From contig NZ_ALWX01000037.1 in the NCBI RefSeq assembly GCF_000297495.1, positions 1-38,524 of the forward strand: DNA of 38,524 nt, in the 5' to 3' direction. Source of the DNA: Janibacter hoylei PVAS-1 (GTDB taxonomy: Bacteria > Actinomycetota > Actinomycetes > Actinomycetales > Dermatophilaceae). The position numbers and the translations under genes are program-made. Shown here one piece after another: positions 26,233 to 34,051 of the stretch (the first letter of the stretch is position 1; each line of letters opens with the position of its first letter). The notes below the pieces were generated by a model. It had not been told where the DNA came from. It ran no database searches and was given only the letters and a program-made list of their open reading frames with translations.

Positions 26233-27243
26233 ATGGACTACCGATACCTCGGCAACAGTGGTCTCAAGGTCAGCGAGATCGCCTACGGCAACTGGCTCAC
26301 CCACGGCTCGCAGGTCGAGGCCGACGCCGCGACCGCCTGCGTGCGCGCGGCCCTCGACCACGGCATCTCGACCTTCGACACCGCCGACGTCTACGCCAAC
26401 ACCAAGGCGGAGACCGTCCTCGGCGAAGGCCTCAAGGGCGAGCGGCGCGAGTCGCTCGAGATCCTCACCAAGGTCTACTGGCCGACCGGACCGGGCGGGC
26501 ACAACGACTCCGGCCTGTCGGCCAAGCACATCCGCGAGTCGATCGACGGGTCGCTGCGCCGCCTGCAGACCGACTACGTCGACCTCTACCAGGCGCACCG
26601 CTTCGACACCGAGACGCCGCTCGAGGAGACGATGCAGGCCTTCGCCGACGTCGTGCGCCAGGGCAAGGCGCTGTACATCGGCGTCAGCGAGTGGACCGCC
26701 GAGCAGATCCGCGAGGGCCACCGGCTGGCGAGCGACCTCGGCATCCGGCTCGTCTCCAGCCAGCCGCAGTACTCGATGATCTGGCGGGTCATCGAGGACG
26801 AGGTCGTCCCCACCTGCGAGGAGCTGGGCCTGTCACAGATCGTCTGGAGCCCCGTGGCCCAGGGGATCCTCACCGGCAAGTACCAGCCGGGTCAGCCTCT
26901 GCCCGAAGGGAGCCGCGCCGCCCACGAGGAGGTCGGCGGCTCGATCTCCGGGCGGGTCGGCAACGACGCCCTGCTCACCGCGGTGCAGGGTCTGCGCCCG
27001 GTCGCCGACGAGGTCGGCCTGTCGATGGCCCAGCTGGCCGTCGCGTGGGTGCTGCAGAACTCCAACGTCGCCGCGGCGATCATCGGTGCCTCGCGTCCCG
27101 AGCAGGTGGAGGAAAACGTCAAGGCGGCTGGCGTCACCCTCGAGCCGCAGGTCATGGCGAAGATCGATGCCGTCCTCGGCGAGCACGTCGAGCGCGACGC
27201 CGGCCTGACCGAGGCCAACGCGCCCAAGCGTCGCCCGAGCTGA
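26233..27243 (+). CDS. Aldo/keto reductase (AKR family, potassium-channel beta-subunit-like)
   Basis: This 336-aa NADPH-dependent reductase has a TIM barrel. Visible are the catalytic Asp and Tyr in FDTADVYAN, Lys in LEILTKVYW, and His in DLYQAHRFD, completing the AKR tetrad, plus the cofactor loop QYSMIWRVIEDEVVPTCEELG and the late nucleotide site AAIIGASRPEQVEENV. It reduces aldehydes or ketones; the wider AKR group contains Kv beta subunits and YghZ-like methylglyoxal reductases. No flavin partner is close. The gene has its own leaderless promoter and ends 18 bases from the converging VOC gene. Confidence 0.93.
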   Translation: MDYRYLGNSGLKVSEIAYGNWLTHGSQVEADAATACVRAALDHGISTFDTADVYANTKAETVLGEGLKGERRESLEILTKVYWPTGPGGHNDSGLSAKHIRESIDGSLRRLQTDYVDLYQAHRFDTETPLEETMQAFADVVRQGKALYIGVSEWTAEQIREGHRLASDLGIRLVSSQPQYSMIWRVIEDEVVPTCEELGLSQIVWSPVAQGILTGKYQPGQPLPEGSRAAHEEVGGSISGRVGNDALLTAVQGLRPVADEVGLSMAQLAVAWVLQNSNVAAAIIGASRPEQVEENVKAAGVTLEPQVMAKIDAVLGEHVERDAGLTEANAPKRRPS

Positions 27244-27261
27244 CCGCGGGGGCGGCCGGGC

Positions 27262-27771
27262 TCACCCCTGCCCGGCCGCCCACTCCCGCACCCGCGCCGC
27301 CGACTCCTCGTCGGACAGGTCCTCGACGCGGGTCATGACGGCCCAGCGCAGCCCGTGGGGGTCGCGGATCGAGGCGAAGCGGTCGCCGGAGACGAAGTCG
27401 GCGAGCGGCTCCCGGAGCGTCGCGCCCGCGGCCTGCGCCTCGGCGACCACGGCGTCGACGTCGGGCACGTAGAGCGCGATCGAGGAGCAGACGACGTCGT
27501 CCTCGTGGGGTGCGACGAGACCGAAGTCCGGCATCGGGTCGGAGATCTGCAGCCGGCCCCGCCCGAAGTCGAGCGTCGCGTGCGCGACGAGCGTCCCTCC
27601 CTTCCCGTCCGGCATGTGCGTCACGTCGACCGTGCGCGCGCCGAAGACCCGCTCGTACCACGCGATCGCGCCCTGCGCGTCCTGCACGGTGTGGAAGGGG
27701 GTCAGGCTGGTGAACCCGTGCGGCACGCCGTGGTCGGTGTGCTGGCCGGTCGCTGCGGTGGTGGTGTCCAT
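27262..27771 (-). CDS. VOC-family (glyoxalase/bleomycin-resistance-like) protein, PhnB type
   Basis: This 169-aa protein carries the PhnB-like layout FTSLTPFHTVQDAQGAIAWYERVFGA, then GTLVAHATLDFGRGRLQISDPMP, and DVDAVVAEAQAAGATLREPLADFVSGDRFASIRDPHGLRWAVMT, that is, two beta-alpha-beta-beta-beta units that make one metal or ligand site. Function in this large family ranges from metal-dependent lyases to simple ligand binding and cannot be told here. The C-terminus ends with a charged helix (DLSDEESAARVREWAAG). It diverges from the AraC regulator, whose start lies 78 bases away, and might be its target (inference). Confidence 0.82.
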   Translation of the reverse strand: MDTTTAATGQHTDHGVPHGFTSLTPFHTVQDAQGAIAWYERVFGARTVDVTHMPDGKGGTLVAHATLDFGRGRLQISDPMPDFGLVAPHEDDVVCSSIALYVPDVDAVVAEAQAAGATLREPLADFVSGDRFASIRDPHGLRWAVMTRVEDLSDEESAARVREWAAGQG

Positions 27772-27837
27772 GGGCACGACGCTAGGCAGCCCGAGGGCGG
27801 GACGCTTGAAGATCTGCGCCAACCTCGTGGGTGCCCC

Positions 27838-27843
27838 TACGCT
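27838..27843 (+). promoter_or_regulatory. Leaderless promoter TACGCT-N6-GTG
   Basis: TACGCT is followed by six bases and the GTG at 27850 of the AraC-family gene. The divergent VOC gene starts at 27771. Confidence 0.55.
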
Positions 27844-27849
27844 CGGCCC

Positions 27850-28653
27850 GTGAGCGAGGCGATCCCGCGCAAGGGCCAGCTGCGTCCGGACGCCCGGGCG
27901 CCGGTCTCCCGGATCCTCCCGACGGCGGAGGGAGAGCCCCTCGCGCGGTGGTTCTGGGTGCCGGAGTGGGACCTGCCGGAGGGGGCGGTGCACGAGGCGC
28001 TGACGCTGCCCTTCCCTGCGTGCCAGCTCGTCGTCGAGGCCGATGCGGTGCGGGTGTACGGCCCGGTCTCCCGGGCCTGGCGGCGCGACCTCACCGGGCG
28101 CGGCTGGGCCGTGGGCGCCCTGCTGCGTCCGGGGGCGGCCCATGCGCTCGTCGGCGACGTGGGCACGCTGCGGGACCGCGACACCGAGACGAAGGGGGCG
28201 ACCCGCCTCCGCGCGGACGTCACCCGGGTCATGGACGGCCCGGGCGACGCGGACGAACGGCACACCGCCGCAGCGCGGCTGCTCGAGGTCTGGCTCGCCA
28301 CGCAGGTGGGGGCGGCGGTGGCCGCAGATCCCGACGCGGTCCCGGCCCGGCGTCTCGTCGAGCTGGCCGACAGCGACCCCTCCCTGCTGCGGGTCGACGA
28401 CCTCGCCGCGCGACTGGGTGCGTCCGTGCGCACCGTGCAGCGCTTGGCGAGCACGCACGTCGGGATGAGCCCGGGGGAGATCATCCGTCGCCGCCGGCTG
28501 CAGGAGGCGGCCGAGCGCGTCCGTGAGGAGCCGGGAGCCGACCTGTCGACGATCGCCGCGGACCTCGGCTACGCCGACCACGCCCACCTCACCCGGGAGT
28601 TCGGCAGGATGCTCGGCTTCAGCCCGACCGGGTACCGCGCCGGGGGGCACTGA
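27850..28653 (+). CDS. AraC-family transcriptional regulator
   Basis: This 267-aa regulator has a beta-rich N-terminal ligand domain (ARWFWVPEWDLPEG ... FPACQLVVEADAVRVYGPV) resembling the DUF6597/AraC-N type. The C-terminal AraC DNA-binding domain has two helix-turn-helix units: RVDDLAARLGASVRTVQRLASTHVGMSPGEIIRRRRL and LSTIAADLGYADHAHLTREFGRMLGFSPTGYRAG, the latter matching the family signature with its GY-D-HLTREF motif. Its target is probably the divergent VOC gene or genes elsewhere; no operator repeat could be picked out in the 78-base gap. Confidence 0.9.
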   Translation: MSEAIPRKGQLRPDARAPVSRILPTAEGEPLARWFWVPEWDLPEGAVHEALTLPFPACQLVVEADAVRVYGPVSRAWRRDLTGRGWAVGALLRPGAAHALVGDVGTLRDRDTETKGATRLRADVTRVMDGPGDADERHTAAARLLEVWLATQVGAAVAADPDAVPARRLVELADSDPSLLRVDDLAARLGASVRTVQRLASTHVGMSPGEIIRRRRLQEAAERVREEPGADLSTIAADLGYADHAHLTREFGRMLGFSPTGYRAGGH

Positions 28654-28710
28654 GTCGGGCTGACTCAGTGCCCGGACCGCTGGGTCGCGGCACAGCCGGC
28701 CCGGGGAACG

Positions 28711-28762
28711 GCGAGTCGAAGAAGGAGCGCGACATCCAGGTCGCGGATCTTCTTCGAATCGC
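28711..28762. repeat. Imperfect inverted repeat, second copy of the 23571 element
   Basis: The arms 28711-28733 and 28740-28762 pair with four mismatches around a six-base loop. The left arm shares the 18-mer TCGAAGAAGGAGCGCGAC with the 23571-23622 element, while the right arm has diverged. It lies in a 175-base gap after the AraC gene. Confidence 0.6.
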
Positions 28763-28816
28763 GCAGGGTGAGGTCCTGGTCATCGTCGGGGCCTGTCCAC
28801 GGAGCGCCGACGCGAC

Positions 28817-28822
28817 TACCGT
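28817..28822 (+). promoter_or_regulatory. Leaderless promoter TACCGT-N6-ATG
   Basis: TACCGT is followed by six bases and the ATG at 28829 of the methyltransferase-like gene. Confidence 0.5.
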
Positions 28823-28828
28823 TGGTGC

Positions 28829-29278
28829 ATGGAGCCCCTCTCGATCCTGCGCTCGCCACCCGTCGTCGGGCTGGCCTCGCTCGCGGCGCAACGCCTGCTG
28901 AGCCGCGGGTCGTCCACGTCACCGGCCACCTCGCTCCTCGGAGCGGCAGTCGCCGCGGCCGGCCTGGGAGTCGCGGCCGCCGGCATCCGGGAGATCCGCG
29001 CCGCAGGCACGACCCTCGATCCGACCCGTCCGGCCGACGCGAGCAAGGTCGTGCGCCAGGGCATCTATCGCTACTCCCGCAACCCGATCTACCTCGGTGA
29101 CGCCCTGCTGCTCGCCGGCTACGCGATCCACCGCCGCGACCTGCTCGCCATCCTGCCGGTGGCCGGCTTCGTCGGGGTGATCGACACCTTCCAGGTCTCG
29201 GCCGAGGAGGAGGCGCTGCGCGACCGCTTCGGCTCGACCTATGGCGACTACGTGGCGAGCGTGCGGCGCTGGTTGTGA
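28829..29278 (+). CDS. Isoprenylcysteine carboxyl methyltransferase-like / phospholipid methyltransferase family protein
   Basis: This 149-aa membrane protein has hydrophobic segments (TSLLGAAVAAAGLGVAAAGI, ALLLAGYAIHRRDLLAILPVAGFVGVID) and the family signature VVRQGIYRYSRNPIYLGDALLL, followed by the Glu-Glu motif SAEEEALRDRFGSTYGDYVASVRRWL. These are the SAM- and lipid-binding elements of the ICMT/PEMT (isoprenylcysteine methyltransferase, phospholipid methyltransferase) group. The bacterial members' substrates are mostly unknown. It is a single-gene unit facing the unknown gene at 29248-30166, with a strong hairpin between their native ends. Confidence 0.85.
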   Translation: MEPLSILRSPPVVGLASLAAQRLLSRGSSTSPATSLLGAAVAAAGLGVAAAGIREIRAAGTTLDPTRPADASKVVRQGIYRYSRNPIYLGDALLLAGYAIHRRDLLAILPVAGFVGVIDTFQVSAEEEALRDRFGSTYGDYVASVRRWL

Positions 29279-29316
29279 CCTTGGGCGCCGGCCCGCGCCC
29301 GCGTCTGCCCGCGCCC

Positions 29317-29346
29317 GTGAGCCGGCCCGCGCCCGGGCCGGCTCAC
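29317..29346. terminator. Strong bidirectional hairpin between converging genes
   Basis: A perfect 13-bp stem (GTGAGCCGGCCCG with CGGGCCGGCTCAC) closes on a four-base loop (29330-29333). It lies 39 bases after the methyltransferase stop and contains the inferred ancestral TGA (29343-29345) of the opposing gene, so it probably terminated both. Confidence 0.65.
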
Positions 29347-29361
29347 GCCAACTGCTGGCCC

Positions 29362-29399
29362 GAGGTCGCCTGCGTGGCCCGAGGTCGCCTGCGTGGCCC
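29362..29399. repeat. Two tandem copies of a 19-bp unit
   Basis: GAGGTCGCCTGCGTGGCCC occurs twice head to tail (29362-29380 and 29381-29399); the six bases before the first copy also match its end. Since 19 is not a multiple of three, the duplication shifts the reading frame of the minus-strand gene and bypasses its stop. Confidence 0.85.
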
Positions 29400-30186
29400 G
29401 GTCGTGCAGGTCGACGAGCACGGCGGCGTCTCCGTCCGGGGCGGGACCGGTCACCGACAGCAGTTCGCAGACGGCACGGCGGGCGCACGCCCGCTCGTAG
29501 TCCCTGAGCCACTTCTCCGCGATCCGCTGGGCGTCACCGAGGTAGGGCCAGCTCGCACGGATCCTCGGCATGCCGACCCGGTGGGGCTTCGGCGTCAGCC
29601 GGGCCCGCAAGGTCTCGTGCAGTCCGCACAGCCGCACGTAGAGGTCGTCCGAGCCGAGGTCGACGAGGGCCGTCAGGTCGGGAGGCCCGCTCGCCAGCCC
29701 GGTGATGATGACGCGCAGGCCGGCTGCGGTGCGATAGGTGCGCACACCGAGGTCGGGGTGCGCGGCCGCCCACCGGGCGATGCGCTCGAGCGCAGGACGG
29801 GGGTCGGGCTGCACGGTGCGAAAGAGCTTGCGCTGAGGCGGCAGGTCGATGTCGGCCACGAGCAGGACGTCGGTGTTGAGCACCTCGACACCCATCCGGT
29901 TGCGCGTCACGGCCCCGATCAGTGCACCGTCGGCGCCGCGTACCTCGTGGAGGACCTCCTCGCGCACGGGCGTGCGGGGGTAGTAGTCGAAGCCGGCCCG
30001 CCCGCGGGTCAGCTGGTCGACGGTCGCGGCGAGCCGGTGCTGCGCGCGCATGGCCGCGTCGGCGGCCGACTCCGCCGACCACCCCCAGATCGCGAAGGGG
30101 GAAGCGCCGCCCCTCGTGCTCGACCTCGGCGCTCGCGAGCTGCCAGTGCTGGGGGAGGGGTCGCATGCGCCCGAGTCTGCCGGAGG

Positions 30187-30978
30187 TCAGTCCGACTGGT
30201 CGGCCAACCCGGCCCGGCCGAGCCACGGGCCGGTGAGCTCGGCGACCGACTGGGTGAGCGCCTGTTGCAGCAGCGGGCCGAAGGTCACCCGGCGCACCCC
30301 CGCGTCGCGCAGCTCCTGCAGGGACCCCGAGGGGGCGCCGTCGACGGGGTGGGCGGTGACGTTGAGCGGCAGCGAGGTCGCCTCCATGAGGGTAGCGAGG
30401 GTGGCCGCGTCGGGGATCTTCACCGGGTAGAGGCAGCGGGCCCCGGCCTCCTCGCACGCCCGGATGCGGGTGATCGCCTCGGCGACCGGGTCGGGGAAAC
30501 GGTCGGTGCCGTGGAGCAGCGCGTCGGTGCGTGCGTTGATGACGAGCTCGACGCCGGCATCGTCGGCGGCCTGGCGCAGCGCCCCGATGTAGTCGGCGTG
30601 CTCCGCGACCTCGCGCACCCGGCCCTGTGAGTGCACGGTGTCCTCGACGTTGATGCCCACCGCGCCCGCGTCGAGGACCCGCTCGACGAGCTCGGCGGCG
30701 GGGGTGTCGTAGCCGGACTCGACGTCCGCACTCACCGGCACGCGCACGGCCGAGCAGATCCGACGGATGCCGTCGAGCGCGTCGTCCAGGGTCATCCCCT
30801 CGCCGTCCTGCTGACCGCGGGAGTCGGCGAGCGGGTGGCTGCCGATGGTCAGGGCGGGGAAGCCCGCGTCGACGACCGCACGCGCGGACCACACGTCCCA
30901 GACCGTGGGCAGGACGAGGGTCTCGTCGGTGTGGTGCAGGCGGAGGAGGTCGCTGGCCAGGCTCTTGAGATCGCTCAT
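30187..30978 (-). CDS. Isocitrate lyase / PEP mutase superfamily protein
   Basis: This 263-aa TIM-barrel protein has the family's marks: LVLPTVWDVWSARAVVDAGFPALTIGSH near the N-terminus, the metal-binding VSADVESGYD, VGINVEDTVHSQGRV with its Glu-Asp pair, VINARTDALL, and the C-terminal GVRRVTFGP loop. The family contains PEP mutases, 2-methylisocitrate lyases and oxaloacetate decarboxylases. The catalytic Cys of isocitrate lyase (KKCGH) is absent, so it is of the PEP mutase/oxaloacetate decarboxylase-like type; the exact reaction is unknown. A ribosome site (GGAGGGTGGAG) precedes the ATG at 30978. Confidence 0.85.
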   Translation of the reverse strand: MSDLKSLASDLLRLHHTDETLVLPTVWDVWSARAVVDAGFPALTIGSHPLADSRGQQDGEGMTLDDALDGIRRICSAVRVPVSADVESGYDTPAAELVERVLDAGAVGINVEDTVHSQGRVREVAEHADYIGALRQAADDAGVELVINARTDALLHGTDRFPDPVAEAITRIRACEEAGARCLYPVKIPDAATLATLMEATSLPLNVTAHPVDGAPSGSLQELRDAGVRRVTFGPLLQQALTQSVAELTGPWLGRAGLADQSD

Positions 30979-31017
30979 GGCTCCACCCTCCCAACTGGCG
31001 AAGGGGGCGACAAGGCC

Positions 31018-31108
31018 TCAGCCGATCAGGCCGGCGTCCCGGGCGAGCGAGACGGCCTCGCCGCGCGTCGCGGCGCCCGGCTCGGCACGGAGCACCCGAG
31101 GTGGGCCC
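31018..31108 (-). pseudogene. Short remnant resembling the C-terminus of a LuxR-type HTH protein
   Basis: On the minus strand the end of a frame reads RVLRAEPGAATRGEAVSLARDAGLIG and a stop at 31018, which resembles the third and fourth helices of LuxR-family HTH domains (RVLRKLG-x-x-TR-x-EAV-x-LAR). No upstream HTH or sensor part can be followed, so only the last 30 codons or so remain. The rest of the 245-base gap between the PEP mutase-like and PNPOx-like genes holds a CGAAGGGGG motif at 30999-31007 and no other gene that I can see. Confidence 0.35.
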
Positions 31109-31223
31109 CGACATCGGTCAGGTGCGCTGTCGGGTGCCTCAGATCCGCGGGTACCGTGTGTCGACACGAGTGGAGCGGGTAGTCAGCCTAGGAAGACCGC
31201 CCCGAGAGCACAAGGAGCGCACG

Positions 31224-31697
31224 ATGAGCGAGACCGAGATCGAGACCGTCGCCACGATCATGCGGGAGACGAGGATCGCCGTCCTCACCCACGTCGAGGA
31301 CGGACGCCTGGTGTCGGTGCCGATGGGCACCCAGGACCTCGACGACCCGGGCACCATCCACTTCATCACCGAGGCCGACACCGACAAGGTGCGGGCGATC
31401 GCGGCCCACCCCGAGGTCAACATCGCGTACGCCACGGACGACGGCTGGGTGAGCGTCAGCGGCACGGCCCGTCGCAACGACGACCGGGAGTTGCTCGGGC
31501 GGCTGTGGGACGCGTCGGCCGGTGCCTTCATGGAGGGCGGCCCTGATGACCCGAACAGCACCCTGATCACGGTCACGGCCGACACCGCGCGCTACTGGAC
31601 CTCGCCCGGCACCGTGGCGACGGTCGTCCAGATGGCCAAGGGACTCGTCAGCGACGGGCGGCCCGACCTCGGCGACACCGGCACCGTCAGCCTCTGA
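31224..31697 (+). CDS. Pyridoxamine 5'-phosphate oxidase-like / general stress protein 26 family
   Basis: This 157-aa FMN-binding split-barrel protein begins with a helix, then TRIAVLTHVEDGRLVSVPMGTQDLDDPGTIHFITEADTDKVRAIAAHPEVNIAYATDDGWVSVSGTARRNDD, the layout of the Pyridox_ox_2/general stress protein 26 family. The ATG at 31224 has AAGGAG 7 bases upstream and fits the protein start; a longer upstream frame lacks homology. Relatives bind FMN or FAD and are stress-induced in several bacteria, with no defined enzyme activity. It ends 150 bases before egtB on the same strand, which has its own promoter-like box. Confidence 0.85.
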   Translation: MSETEIETVATIMRETRIAVLTHVEDGRLVSVPMGTQDLDDPGTIHFITEADTDKVRAIAAHPEVNIAYATDDGWVSVSGTARRNDDRELLGRLWDASAGAFMEGGPDDPNSTLITVTADTARYWTSPGTVATVVQMAKGLVSDGRPDLGDTGTVSL

Positions 31698-31770
31698 GCG
31701 ACGCCGCGTCCCCGGCGTGTCGCGCCGCCCCCACGCGGGGCCACGACGCGCGCTCGTCGGGGGATGCGTG

Positions 31771-31776
31771 TAGCGT
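31771..31776 (+). promoter_or_regulatory. -10 box TAGCGT upstream of egtB
   Basis: TAGCGT lies 77 bases before the ATG of egtB, predicting a leader of about 65 bases with a GGAGG ribosome site five bases before the start. No riboswitch fold could be assigned to this leader. Confidence 0.4.
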
Positions 31777-31847
31777 CGAGCCCGTCCGAAGCTCCACTTC
31801 CCCGGTGCCCGACGGTGGTCGTCAACCTCCGTCGCATGGAGGACAGC

Positions 31848-33098
31848 ATGACCACGACCTCTCCCCGACCAGACCTCGCCGCATTGACCGAGCGGTTCCT
31901 CGCCGTCAGGGCACGGACCGACCGGCTCACCCGGGACCTCGGTCCCGAGGACCAGACGCCGCAGTCGATGACCGAGGCCAGCCCGACGAAGTGGCACCGA
32001 GCCCACACCACGTGGTTCTTCGAGGAGTTCGTCCTCGGTGCCGACCCTGCCTACCGACCGCGCGACCCCGCCTTCCGCTATCTCTTCAACAGCTACTACG
32101 AGGCCGTGGGCGAGCGTCACCCCCGCGCCGCGCGCGGACACGTGACCCGCCCGGGCGTCGCCGAGGTCGCGGCCTACCGCCAGGACGTCGAGGAGCAGCT
32201 CGTCGCCCGGCTCGAGGACGGGACCCTCGACGAGGCGCTGCTCGACCTCGTCGAGCTCGGCTGCCACCACGAGGAGCAGCACCAGGAGCTGCTCCTCATG
32301 GACGTCAAGCACCTCCTCTCGGGCAATGTCCTCCAGCCGGTCTACGTCGAGCGGGCGCCCGACCCCGACCCCGCGGCCGACCCCCTCCCGCAGCGCTGGA
32401 CGCACGTGCCCGGTGGGGTCACGCACATCGGCGACGACGGCAGCGGCTTCGCGTTCGACAACGAGCGGCCACGCCACCGGGTGTGGCTCGACGACGTCGA
32501 GGTCGGCACCCGCCAGGTGACCAACGCCGATTGGGTCCAGTTCATCGACGACGGTGGCTACGCGCGCCCTGACCTGTGGCTCTCCGACGGGTGGGCGACC
32601 CTGCAGGCCACGGGCTGGGACGCGCCCGGCTACTGGCGCCCCGACGACGACCACGGCTGGACGACGTTCACCCTGTCGGGTCGGCGGCCGGTGGTGGCCG
32701 CCGAGCCGGTGTGCCACATCTCCTTCTTCGAGGCCGACGCCTTCGCCCGGTGGGCCGGCCACCGCCTGCCCACCGAGCAGGAGTGGGAGGCCCGCGCCGT
32801 GAGCGGTCACCAGACGCACGGCGGTCTGCTCGACGCCGAGCGCTGCCACCCAGGGCCGGCGGCCGAGGTCACCTTCGGCGACGTCTGGGAGTGGACGGCG
32901 AGTGCGTACCTGCCGTACCCGGGATTCGAGACGGCCCCGGGCGCCGTGGGCGAGTACAACGGCAAGTTCATGAACGACCAGCACGTCCTGCGGGGCGCCT
33001 CAGCGGTCACCCCGCCGGACCACCCGCGCACGACCTACCGCAACTTCTTCCCCGCCGCGTCCCGGTGGGCCTTCTCCGGACTGCGACTCGCCCGGTGA
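31848..33098 (+). CDS. egtB: Ergothioneine biosynthesis protein EgtB (sulfoxide synthase)
   Basis: This 416-aa iron enzyme joins a DinB-like N-terminal domain to a formylglycine-generating-enzyme-like C-terminal domain. The iron-binding His residues are visible as KWHRAHTTWFFEEF (H53 the likely ligand) and LGCHHEEQHQELLLMD, the H-x-x-x-H-x-E motif. The C-terminal half has GGVTHIGDDG, RHRVWLDDVEVGTRQVTNADWVQFI, RLPTEQEWEARAV and the closing FSGLRLAR. It couples trimethylhistidine with a thiol donor and oxygen to make a sulfoxide. Whether it uses gamma-Glu-Cys or cysteine cannot be told, and no egtA, egtC or egtE is in the window. The start is chosen for its GGAGG. It overlaps egtD by four bases. 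Confidence 0.93.
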   Translation: MTTTSPRPDLAALTERFLAVRARTDRLTRDLGPEDQTPQSMTEASPTKWHRAHTTWFFEEFVLGADPAYRPRDPAFRYLFNSYYEAVGERHPRAARGHVTRPGVAEVAAYRQDVEEQLVARLEDGTLDEALLDLVELGCHHEEQHQELLLMDVKHLLSGNVLQPVYVERAPDPDPAADPLPQRWTHVPGGVTHIGDDGSGFAFDNERPRHRVWLDDVEVGTRQVTNADWVQFIDDGGYARPDLWLSDGWATLQATGWDAPGYWRPDDDHGWTTFTLSGRRPVVAAEPVCHISFFEADAFARWAGHRLPTEQEWEARAVSGHQTHGGLLDAERCHPGPAAEVTFGDVWEWTASAYLPYPGFETAPGAVGEYNGKFMNDQHVLRGASAVTPPDHPRTTYRNFFPAASRWAFSGLRLAR

Positions 33099-34051
33099 GC
33101 CGCGCCGAGCTCGAGGCCGACCTCCGCTCCGGCCTCTGGTCGCAGCCGGCGACACTGCCGCCACGCTGGTTCTACGACGAGCGGGGCTCCCGCCTCTTCG
33201 ACGAGATCACCACCCTGCCCGAGTACTACCCGACGCGTGCCGAGCAGGAGATCCTCACCCACCGCAGCGGCGAGATCATCGCGCTGAGCGGCGCGCGGAG
33301 CCTGCACGAGCTGGGGGCGGGCACGGCGACCAAGACCCGTGAGCTGCTCGACGCCCTCACCGCGCAGGGGCGGCCGGCGCTCTACGCGCCGCTCGACATC
33401 AGCAAGGAGGTCCTGCTCGAGGCCGCCGACCGTCTGCGCACGGACTACCCGGCCCTGAGGGTGGAGCCGGCGGTCGCCGACTTCCACCACCTGCCACCGC
33501 TGTCGGGGGAGCCGGGCGAACGTCTGCTCGTCTTCCTCGGCGGCACGATCGGCAACTTCGAGGAGGACGAGCGCTCCGGGTTCCTCGACATGGTGCACGC
33601 GGCCCTCGCCCCGGGCGACCACCTGCTCCTCGGCGCCGACCTCGTCAAGGACCCGGACCGGCTCGTCGCGGCCTACGACGACGGGGCAGGAGTGACCGCG
33701 CGATTCAACCTCAACCTCGTCGACGTCATCACCCGCACCACGCCGGTCACGGGTCTGTCCCGCGACGACCTCGTCCACGAGGCCGCGTGGGACGACCGCG
33801 CCTCGCGCATCGAGATGCGGCTGCGTGCGGTGCGTGACATCACGGCCGACTTCACCGGGATCGGTCGCACGTGGCGCCTGGCGAAGGGGGAGCACCTGCG
33901 GACCGAGATCTCGCGCAAGTTCGACCTCGGCCTGCTCCGTGACGAGCTGACCGAGCACGGCTTCGAGCCGGTGACGAGCTGGACCGACGCGGCGGGCGAC
34001 TTCTCGCTGACCCTCGCCCGGGTCGCCGGCCGCGACGACGGCCCGCCGTGA
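33095..34051 (+). CDS. egtD: L-histidine N-alpha-methyltransferase EgtD
   Basis: This 318-aa SAM-dependent enzyme trimethylates histidine to hercynine, the first step of ergothioneine synthesis. The SAM site is SLHELGAGTATKTRELLDAL, LGGTIGNFEEDE is a second loop specific to the family, and LRDITADFTGIGRTWRLAKGEHLRTEISRKFDL holds the histidine-binding end. The initiating GTG at 33095 shares the GTGA with the stop of egtB, and its own stop shares GTGA with the next gene at 34048, so three genes are tightly coupled. Confidence 0.93.
   Translation: MSRAELEADLRSGLWSQPATLPPRWFYDERGSRLFDEITTLPEYYPTRAEQEILTHRSGEIIALSGARSLHELGAGTATKTRELLDALTAQGRPALYAPLDISKEVLLEAADRLRTDYPALRVEPAVADFHHLPPLSGEPGERLLVFLGGTIGNFEEDERSGFLDMVHAALAPGDHLLLGADLVKDPDRLVAAYDDGAGVTARFNLNLVDVITRTTPVTGLSRDDLVHEAAWDDRASRIEMRLRAVRDITADFTGIGRTWRLAKGEHLRTEISRKFDLGLLRDELTEHGFEPVTSWTDAAGDFSLTLARVAGRDDGPP

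Larger units (their letters stand above)
29248..30166 (-). pseudogene. Hypothetical protein, one frameshift and a C-terminal 19-bp duplication
   Basis: I do not recognise this family with confidence. ATG 30166 begins MRPLPQHWQLASAEVEHEGRRF; a one-base insertion in the G5 run 30097-30101 breaks the frame, which otherwise continues FAIWGWSAESAADAAMRAQHRLAAT. The core (VLLVADIDLPPQRKLF, then LGVRTYRTAAGLRVIITG and SDDLYVRLCGLHETLRARL) has a D-x-D strand and a later basic strand, loosely like archaeo-eukaryotic primase or other two-metal folds; that is a weak guess. A 19-bp tandem repeat at 29362-29399 changes the end. With one copy only, the protein would finish ...TSGQQLA at about 29343, inside a hairpin, for 267 aa; with two copies the frame runs on as low-complexity sequence to 29248. 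Confidence 0.55.

Noticed and set aside
29401-31114. Long open frames overlapping the PEP mutase-like and unknown genes
   Set aside because: Shadows with Arg/Pro/Ala-rich sequence; the true frames carry family motifs.
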